From assembly GCF_026151205.1 (NCBI RefSeq), contig NC_087084.1:10755453-10815452 (forward strand): 60,000 nucleotides of DNA, written 5' to 3'. The translations under genes and the position numbers were made by a program. Position 1 is the first letter of the stretch. Every line of letters starts with the position of its first letter. Of the stretch, positions 33,001 through 42,000 are shown piece after piece. The notes beneath the pieces are model-generated. The model worked only from the letters and a program-made list of their open reading frames with translations. It did not search any database and had not been told where the DNA came from. The DNA is from Bolinopsis microptera. Lineage: Eukaryota; Ctenophora; Tentaculata; Lobata; Bolinopsidae.

Positions 33001-36000
33001 AGAATCAGAAAGCACGCTAGATAATCATTCCATTTCACAATCTGAGGATCAAAGTGACTGAAATTAATGAATAAAATTGACCTCCGGAACAAAGACTATA
33101 AAAGCATCTGGGAGAACTGGTTTTCAAAATGAATCCTCTATTGTCAATATTATTAGTTATGGACCGTTCCACACTTGCACAAATTCCTGGAGAATATCAG
33201 GATATTTACAAAAGGAGTTGGAAAACAATTAAAACGAGTGTGAGACAGGGTCGATTGAAAGATGTTTACCATTTTCCTATAATCACCACTGATAATAGTG
33301 CGATCTTGAGAAAAGCTGAAGAAGTTGTTGCAAAATACAACGAGAAGTTCAAAGTTAATGTGGCGTTTGGATTTATTCTCAAGGACAGGACTACAGATGA
33401 ACTAAAGTTTTTTCATCCGTCAAACAACACGATGCTGTTTACACTCCCTCGATTATTAGAAACTCCATCTGATTATAGACAATTTGTTGAGGATATTGAG
33501 CAACAAGACGCCTTTGACTATGCTCGACTGCACAGACCATCAACAAAATGGACAGTGGAAAGAATTGTGTGTGTACGATTTGATATTTATAGATTTAAAC
33601 TAAGACCTTAATTTAATTCTGTCAAAACGTATTTTTGGATGTGTATCGTGTAAATAATATTCAGTTAATGTTATTTGTAAAAACCTTCATTTCCATTTAT
33701 TTTCCAACCAGTTACGAATCATTTGTTTTACTTTTAAAAGCATCAATCAGTTTTATTGACAGATGGTGTAAATTAATCACAAGAGACGATTGAATGAGTC
33801 ACTCAAGTGATTTATAGGATAAGGATCGCTTGTGACACATTATAACTTCACTTTTACCCACTCTAATCTGGTAAGATCGTTACACGATAAGATCACAATA
33901 GTACCGTGTGCAATGAACATGACGTAATAATCAAGTTACATCCAATATAGAGTCCACATGGAACATGATATCACACTAATTACAAGGTCGCCGCCGGTAA
34001 CATTACGTAATATGCTTACTCCAAGCACCTGTACCTACTTTTTTCCCAAAATGGCTATTGAAAAATCCCTGACATACTACTATCGTCTTCTCATTGATAA
34101 ATTGCAAAAGTATGGATTTAACGGAAGGATTCTTAAGTGGCTGGAGTCGTTTCTGTCGGACCGTCATCAACATGTTGTTCTGAACGGGGTGTCTTCCTTC
34201 GCAGCCTTGGTTATCAGTGGAGTCCCCCAAGGAACCGTTCTTGGACCCCTCCTTTTTATACTCTTCATAAATGACATGAAGCTTTGTGTTACTGGTTCAA
34301 TTATAAGATTCTTTGCTGATGACACCCGTATACTGAAGCACATATATACAGAACAGGATGTTATCGTTCTTCAGCAAGATCTCGACCATGTCATTGCATG
34401 GGCCAAACGTAATAACATGGTTTTACATGAGGATAAGTTTGAGCTCCTAGTTCACCGGGGGAATCCTAATGAGAGTCTGTATGAGCTGCCTTTTGTATGT
34501 CAAACACAAACATACAAGGTGTCAGGCGGTAATATGCTCTATCCTACAGACCAAGTTAAGGATCTTGGAGTTATAGTGTCTTCTGATATGTCGTGGTCAC
34601 ATCATGTCAGTTCTATGGCATCTCGAGCTAGAAAAGTGGCAGCCTGGGTGCTTAGTGCGTTCAAGTGCAGAAATAGAATAACAATGTTGACACTTTACAA
34701 GTCACTTATCCGAAGTCATTTAGAGTACTGCTGCCCTCTGTGGAATACCAGTAAAATCTCAGACATCCAACAGATTGAAGGAGTACAGCGTACTTTCACC
34801 TCAAGGATTTGGGGTGTTCAACATCTTGACTATTGGCAGCGGCTCAAAGCACTAAATCTAATGTCGATGCAAAGGAGGAGAGAGCGTTATATTATCATCC
34901 ACATGTGGAAAATCTTACATCAACGCTGCCCAAATGACCTTGGGATTCTTTTTTCTACTCCATCAAGACACGGAATCAAGGCCACCATTCCAAGTCTCAG
35001 CAAGAGCAGTACTCAACGTCAACAGTCATTGTATGATGGTTCATTTGCAGTAATGGGGCCACGTTTATGGAACACCATTCCATCAGATCTTCACCTCATT
35101 AAAGACCCACTGCTGTTCAAAGCAAAACTATCCGCATTTCTTAAACCGTTTCCAGAGAACCCACCTGTGAGCAATTACAGCTGCCCTAATGGAAATTCTT
35201 TGCTGGACTGGAGTATGAATAAGGCAGCAGCGATGCTGCAAGGGCGGTCGAACTTTTCGATGACCCAGTAGAGGAATCTACGAATCTCTCCAAAGTATCC
35301 AAAGTAAGTATGTTTACTTAGCAACAATAATAACCTATATAAAGATATAAACATTAGCACTTACCTTGACTTCTAGACCATCAGTAACAGGTCTCCCCTC
35401 CAAAGGTATAAACATTAGCACTTACCTTGACTTCTAAACCATTAGTAACAGGTCCTTCCTCCAAAGATATAAACATTAGCACTTACCTTGACTTCTAGAC
35501 CATCAGTAACAGGTCTCCCCTCCAAAGATATAAACATTAGCACTTACCTTGACTTCTAAACCATCAGTAACAGGTCTCCCCTCCAAAGATATAAACATTA
35601 GCACTTACCTTGACTTCTAAACCATCAGTAACAGGTCTCCCCTCCAAAGATATAAACATTAGCACTTACCTTGACTTCTAAACCATCAGTAACAGGTCTC
35701 CCCTCCAAAGATATAAACATTAGCACTTACCTTGACTTCTAAACCATCAGTAACAGGTCTCCCCTCCAAAGATATAAACATTAGCACTTACCTTGACTTC
35801 TAAACCATCAGTAACAGGTCTCCCCTCCAAAGATATAAACATTAGCACTTACCTTGACTTCTAAACCATCAGTAACAGGTCCCCCCTCCAAAGATATAAA
35901 CATTAGCACTTACCTTGACTTCTAAACCATCAGTAACAGGTCTCCCCTCCAAAGATATAAACATTAGCACTTACCTTGACTTCTAAACCATCAGTAACAG

Positions 36001-39000
36001 GTCTCCCCTCCAAAGATATAAACATTAGCACTTACCTTGACTTCTAAACCATTAGTAACAGGTCCCCCCTCCAAAGATATAAACATTAGCACTTACCTTG
36101 ACTTCTAAACCATCAGTAACAGGTCTCCCCTCCAAAGATATAAACATTAGCACTTACCTTGACTTCTAAACCATCAGTAACAGGTCCCCCCTCCAAAGAT
36201 ATAAACATTAGCACTTACCTTGACTTCTAAACCATTAGTAACAGGTCCCCCTCCAAAGATATAAACATTAGCACTTACCTTGACTTCTAAACCATCAGTA
36301 ACAGGTCTCCCCTCCAAAGATATAAACATTAGCACTTACCTTGACTTCTAAACCATCAGTAACAGGTCTCCCCTCCAAAGATATAAACATTAGCACTTAC
36401 CTTGACTTCTAAACCATCAGTAACAGGTCCCCCCTCCAAAGATATAAACATTAGCACTTACCTTGACTTCTAAACCATCAGTAACAGGTCCCCCCTCCAA
36501 AGATATAAACATTAGCACTTACCTTGACTTCTAAACCATCAGTAACAGGTCTCCCCTCCAAAGATATAAACATTAGCACTTACCTTGACTTCTAAACCAT
36601 TAGTAACAGGTCCCCCCTCCAAAGATATAAACATTAGCACTTACCTTGACTTCTAAACCATCAGTAACAGGTCTCCCCTCCAAAGATATAAACATTAGCA
36701 CTTACCTTGACTTCTAAACCATCAGTAACAGGTCTCCCCTCCAAAGATATAAACATTAGCACTTACCTTGACTTCTAAACCATCAGTAACAGGTCTCCCC
36801 TCCAAAGATATAAACATTAGCACTTACCTTGACTTCTAAACCATCAGTAACAGGTCCCCCCTCCAAAGATATAAACATTAGCACTTACCTTGACTTCTAA
36901 ACCATCAGTAACAGGTCCCCCCTCCAAAGATATAAACATTAGCACTTACCTTGACTTCTAGACCATCAGTAACAGGTCTCCCCTCCAAAGTCTGCAGTTT
37001 AACCCTCGCTCCAGGAAGCAGCGTAGAGAATATAGAGCCGAAATCCTTGTTCACCTGCTCCCAGGCTCTCCTGACTGCCCGGTTCTTCTTCTCGTCCAGT
37101 TCCTTGATCACCTTGTTTATCTTGTGCTTGTCGTTAGTCACAATGTCCTTCCTTTTCACCAGGTCGATGTACCGTTTCTCTGCCTCTCCTAGCAGGTGCA
37201 TTGCTCTCATGTTCACATTCTTGGACAGTTTCTCTTTACTTGCCTTCAGACGCTCCAACTTCTTATCACTTTCTTTCAGGTCCTGTTTCTCAAAGTCGTA
37301 GGCAGTGTCCTTCTGTCCGAAGTACTGTTTTTCAGAAGCAATCCACTCATAGTTGTTGAGGTAGTACTGGACCTGCTGCTTTGCTTCGCTCGCTTCCTTG
37401 TTCAGTTTACTCAGCTTGTGGGTCAGCTCCTTCAGCTTTATCCCGCAGCTACTTATCTGCTTCTCCGCTGCTTTCTGCTCCTTCACAAAGTTCTCTATCT
37501 CAGCAGAACACTGTTGTATCAGTTCACGCTGAGCCCCAAGTTCAGCAGCCAGTGTCTCCCTCACCGCTGCGCACTCTGTCAGCTTTAACTGGGCTCCCTC
37601 CACTAGCTCCTGAGCAGCGGCTATAGCCTCCTCGCATTTAGGCAGCTGCTCTCGCAGACCCTCCAACTCCTTAGCTAGCTCACTGCTCACCTCCAACTCT
37701 AGTTCTTTCAACTTGTTCACCTTTGCTTTCGCCTCCTTCGAACACTTGTTTAATTTACTCTTTGCGTCTAATATCCTCTTCTCCGACTTCTTCAGTTCTT
37801 TCTCTTGTTCAGATTTGAAGTTCTTCATCTTAGCTTCCACTTCCGCGCACTTCTTTAAGAGACTCTTTTCTTTGTCGTTAAAATTGTCCACAATTTCCTT
37901 TTGCTTTGCCAGGTCCTCCTTAGTCCTTCTCAACTCCTCTATGTCTTTGTAGTGAGAGGTCTGCTTCAATCTTTCTTCTAATAAATCCCGCTCGTGCTTC
38001 TTCAACCTCAGCTGTCCTGTCAGTTCCTCCCACTGGTGAACAACTCTTTCCATTTTACTCAACTCTCCCTCTACCTGTCTGTACTGCTCTTTGTACTGGG
38101 TGAGATCAGATCTGGACTGTTTGCAGGCAGAGAGTTCTTTAAGAACACATCTAGAAGTGTTCCTGGACCCTCCCGTTAGAGTACCTGCCGGATCGTATAC
38201 ATCTCCCTCCAGAGTAATAACCTTCCTCTTCACTGACTTGTCGAATGCTACTTTCTTAGCTTGCTCCTTAGTTTTACAGATGAGAACCCCTCCAAAACAG
38301 AACTTCATGGCCGGTTCCACCTGTTTATCAAACTGGATGACGTCCAGAGCTAGGTGACAGTTGTCACCACCGACCAGTCTCTTGGCGCTGTTAACCACCT
38401 CCCTGTCTATAACATTGCTGCGGATCTTGTTGAGGGGTATCATGACGTACCTGCGGGGTTACCATAGTTACACTACTAGTTACTATAGTTACACTACTAG
38501 TTACTATAGTTACACTACTAGTTACCATAGTTACACTACTAGTTACCATAACTTTACACTACTAGTTACAATATCATGACGTACCTTCTGCGGAGTTGGC
38601 CGTGTTTGATGAGTAGAGCACTGGTGTCCTCGTTGTCTGTCACCACGTTATACAACCTCCCCCCAGCGGCAACCTCTAGAGCCATCGCGTACTGGTTATC
38701 CGGTACAGTGAAGAGATCAGCTACCAGCCCCTTTACGCGGGACCTATCAAAGTGCCTGTCTGGGGACACGTAGTCGAACTGGAGTTGCGGGAACTTGTTC
38801 ACTAGCTCGTTTACCTGTTTTGAAGCTTTAGCCACCTTGTTTTCTAGTTCACATTTCTCATTTTGTAGCTCACTGTGCACCTCTTGAGAGAAGCCAAGCT
38901 TCTCAATTCTCCTCTCCACTCCTTCCACAACTGTTACAGCCGTGTCAAACTCTCCCTTCTCCCGGGCTATTTCCCACTCCGCCTTCTTGCAGTCAGTCTC

Positions 39001-42000
39001 CATCTTCTTTATAGTGCTCTGAGAGTGTGCTAGTTTCAGGTTAGCTTGTTGGTTTGCTGTCTGTGCCTCGCTCAGCGAGTCTTTTAGCTTCATCAGATGT
39101 TCTGTGTATGTCAGCTGCTCTCCGTCTTCTCCCTCCATCTGTCCCGCTTGTACCTGGGTGTAGTTAGACAGTTAGCATAGTTACACTCAGTGTTTACACT
39201 ACTAGTTACTAAGGTTAGTTACACTACTAGTTACCATAGCTACACTACTAGTTACCATAGCTACACTACCAGTTACCATAGTTACCTGGGTGTAGTTAGA
39301 CTCTGCTCTCTCCACGTTTCCTCTCTCTTTCTCCTCCAACTCCTTGTACTTCTCTGCCTCTTCTCTCACTGCTGTCAACTCCTCTGATTTATTAGAGATG
39401 AGTTTCTCAGTGTTAGCGATACTCCTCAGCGTGCTCTCCTTCTCCTTCTCCTCCTGTCTAACAGCGTCCAGCACGTTATCCAGATCTGACGTAGCCTTTA
39501 CCTCCCTCTTACTAATATCCGTCATCTCAGTCTCCAGCTCCTCCAACTTAGAAGAAGCCTGTCCTTTCCTGGTCTGTTCCAGTCTACTTATCTCCTCCTT
39601 CAGCCGTTCTATCTCACTCTTACTTGCAACCACTTCGTTATCCATGGTGTTTATCTGGTCCTGTAAAGACAACACCTCCCCCGCTGCGTTCTGGTCCACG
39701 TGTTGAGCACGTGTGTATTTGTAGGCAACCACTAGTCGGGTTAGTGTCTCTATGTGTCGCTGTATCTTCTGGTACTCCAAATAGGACGCTCTCTCTGCTT
39801 TCAGCTTCTCTGAAGTGAGCACAAATCAGAACTGAGTCTTGGTAGCACGTAGTAATATGTGAGCACCAATCAGAACACAGTATTGGTAGCACGTGGTAAT
39901 ATGTGAGCACAAATCAGAAGACAGTATTAGTATTTATTAGTATAAATATACAACGTGATAACAAATAAAATTGTAAATAACTCAGCAAACTAAGTTTGGT
40001 TGTGGGATAATAAAACAGTATAAAAAACAAGAGTATTGCTGTGTATTAAATAAATGTATATGTACCAAGAGTAGGGTTCAGCTCTTCATCCAGTATCTTG
40101 TTTATATCAGTTAGTTTGTTATCTTTCTTCTCAATAGTTTTAAGAGCAGATTGTTTCTTACTCTCGTAAAGAGACGTTCCAGCTGCCTCCTCTATCATCG
40201 ATAATATCTCTTTAGGCTTCATGTTTAGAACCTACAGAGTTACATTGATAGTTACCATAGTTACACTACTAGTTACACTACTAGTTACCATAGTTACACT
40301 ACTAGTTACCATAGTTACACTACTAGTTACCATAGTTACACTACTTATACTAGTAACCATAGTTACACTACTAGTTAGCAAAGTTAAACTACTAGTTACC
40401 ATAGTTACACTACTAGTTACCATAGTTACACTACTAGTTACCATAGTTACACTACTTATACTAGTAACCATAGTTACACTACTAGTTAGCAAAGTTACAC
40501 TACTAGTTACCAATTACCATAGTTACACTAATAGTTACCATAGTTACACTTTTAGGTACCTTGGTAATGCGACCCTGCATTATTAAGAAGTGAGGGTTGT
40601 TTATGTTCAGCTGAACAGATCGGAACAAATCAGAGACTCTGTTATTGTTTGCATTAGATCCGTTTATCAGATATCTGTTTCTTCCTCCGACCACTACCTA
40701 GGATAGGTTTTAAATTTTATTTTTTCCAGTCGAGTACAACATTAATATATTAATATTTAAAGAAAATAGGGACAAGTTGTGTTATACCAATAACACCCCA
40801 GTTCCATGGCCGGATATTATGCCAAATTATTAGACGGAGGTCCATTTCCCGTAGATCATCTCCGGAGATGATTCTCCGGCTCCGTCTACTGTATTAGACG
40901 GAGATGAAGCTCTCCGGGAATTTCTCGGAGATTAATTCATACAGAATCAAGAAATTTCTGTAGATGGTCTTCGGTCGTGGAACTGCAAACCGGAGAAATA
41001 TCAGTAGACGAGCTCCGTCTAATGATTTGGCACAATATCCGGCCATGGAACTGGGGTGTAAGTCTAAATACTTCGTCTCAAGAAAGGCGCCAGAATCGTT
41101 GGAAGTGCGCGCGCAAATCAAAATTATCTGTGTTCTTAGAACAGAATCTTTGTATATCAAGGTCTCGTGGCCGAGCGGTCTAAGGCGCCAGTTTAAGGCA
41201 CTGGTCCTCCGGGGCGCGGGTTCGAATCCCGCCGAGGCCTATTTTATAATGCGAGAAGTACTGCATTTTAACAACTTGCAGTTTGTAGAAAATGTAAGCA
41301 CACAATTTTCTGGTCATTTATTTTAATGTAGAACACATTAACATTTGATTTAATTGATAAATTGTAGAAAATATTATAACGAATATTTAGAATGAAAAGC
41401 GCACCTGTCGTGTAATAGTAAGTTCGTCAAAGTTCTCGTATCCCACGGGAGTTTGTTTCTTGTCGGAGTTATCGAACACGATCGTAACACTCGCTTTAGT
41501 TATTCCTGCCTGGCCGTTCTTGTAAACCAGTTCTTGTAGGCTTGTAGCTCGCACCTGTGGATATCCTCGCTGAATAATTATTTTTCAAATATTAATACCC
41601 TATGGTCACGTGGCCGAGCGGTCTAAGGCGCCAGTTTAAGGCACTGGTCCTCCGGGGCGTGGGTTCGAATCCCACCGTGGCCTCTTTTTGGAATGTGAAC
41701 AGATATTACATCTGGCGACATATTATGATTGTTTTGTTTTAAAGACCCGAGGGCCACCAATAAGGGCTTTGAAACCGGTTTATTGAATACAATATAATAT
41801 AAAAATAAACTGCAATAATATCGTAACATTGATGTCGATACTAACTGAAATAATATAATCTGTAGGTAAAATAATAATAATAAAATATATATATAAAATA
41901 AAAATGATAATCTTTGGGATCACATGAAAATAGGTTGGCTCAGATTTCGGACAAAGAGTTGCTGGTTTAAGTACTCATTAAATATTTGAGGGCTTGGGTA

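Larger units (their letters stand above)
26074..34081. mobile_element. 8008-bp palindromic Polinton-like element
   Basis: Ends AGTAGTATGTCAGGG...CCCTGACATACTACT, flanked by the 6-bp duplication ATCGTC. AG...CT inverted termini and a 6-bp duplication are Polinton/Maverick hallmarks. Unlike known Polintons, with TIRs usually below ~1.5 kb, this element is nearly all inverted repeat: position p on the left pairs with 60155-p on the right with no length change for at least 2185 bp. The arms meet at a 29-bp spacer (30314-30342). Each arm carries the same two genes facing the outer end. The inner arms are TGACGGGTATTATTATTAA minisatellite, each with a different LINE fragment. It has no DNA polymerase, integrase, protease, ATPase or capsid gene, so it is non-autonomous. 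Confidence 0.85.
22840..35290 (+). mobile_element. CR1/L2/Jockey-group LINE, split by the element at 26074-34081
   Basis: Two-ORF non-LTR retrotransposon in SMC2 intron 7, antisense to SMC2. ORF1 is at 22905-24236. ORF2 starts at 24227 and runs to the insertion, then resumes at 34088 and ends at 35271. A 21-bp tandem duplication (TACATTTGAAGAATAAGACG) marks the 5' end near 22849-22890. The exact ends and target duplication are not resolved. It is dead: ORF2 has a frameshift and the 8-kb insertion. Confidence 0.85.

Noticed and set aside
26074-34081. Palindrome as an assembly artefact
   Set aside because: Target duplication, different LINE fragments on the two arms and different minisatellite lengths argue for a real structure, though long-read confirmation is still needed.
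40221-40586. Val/Thr/Leu-rich frames ([11 protein letters not shown]) resembling membrane proteins
   Set aside because: Translation of the intron 3 minisatellite in both strands; it is spliced out of SMC2.
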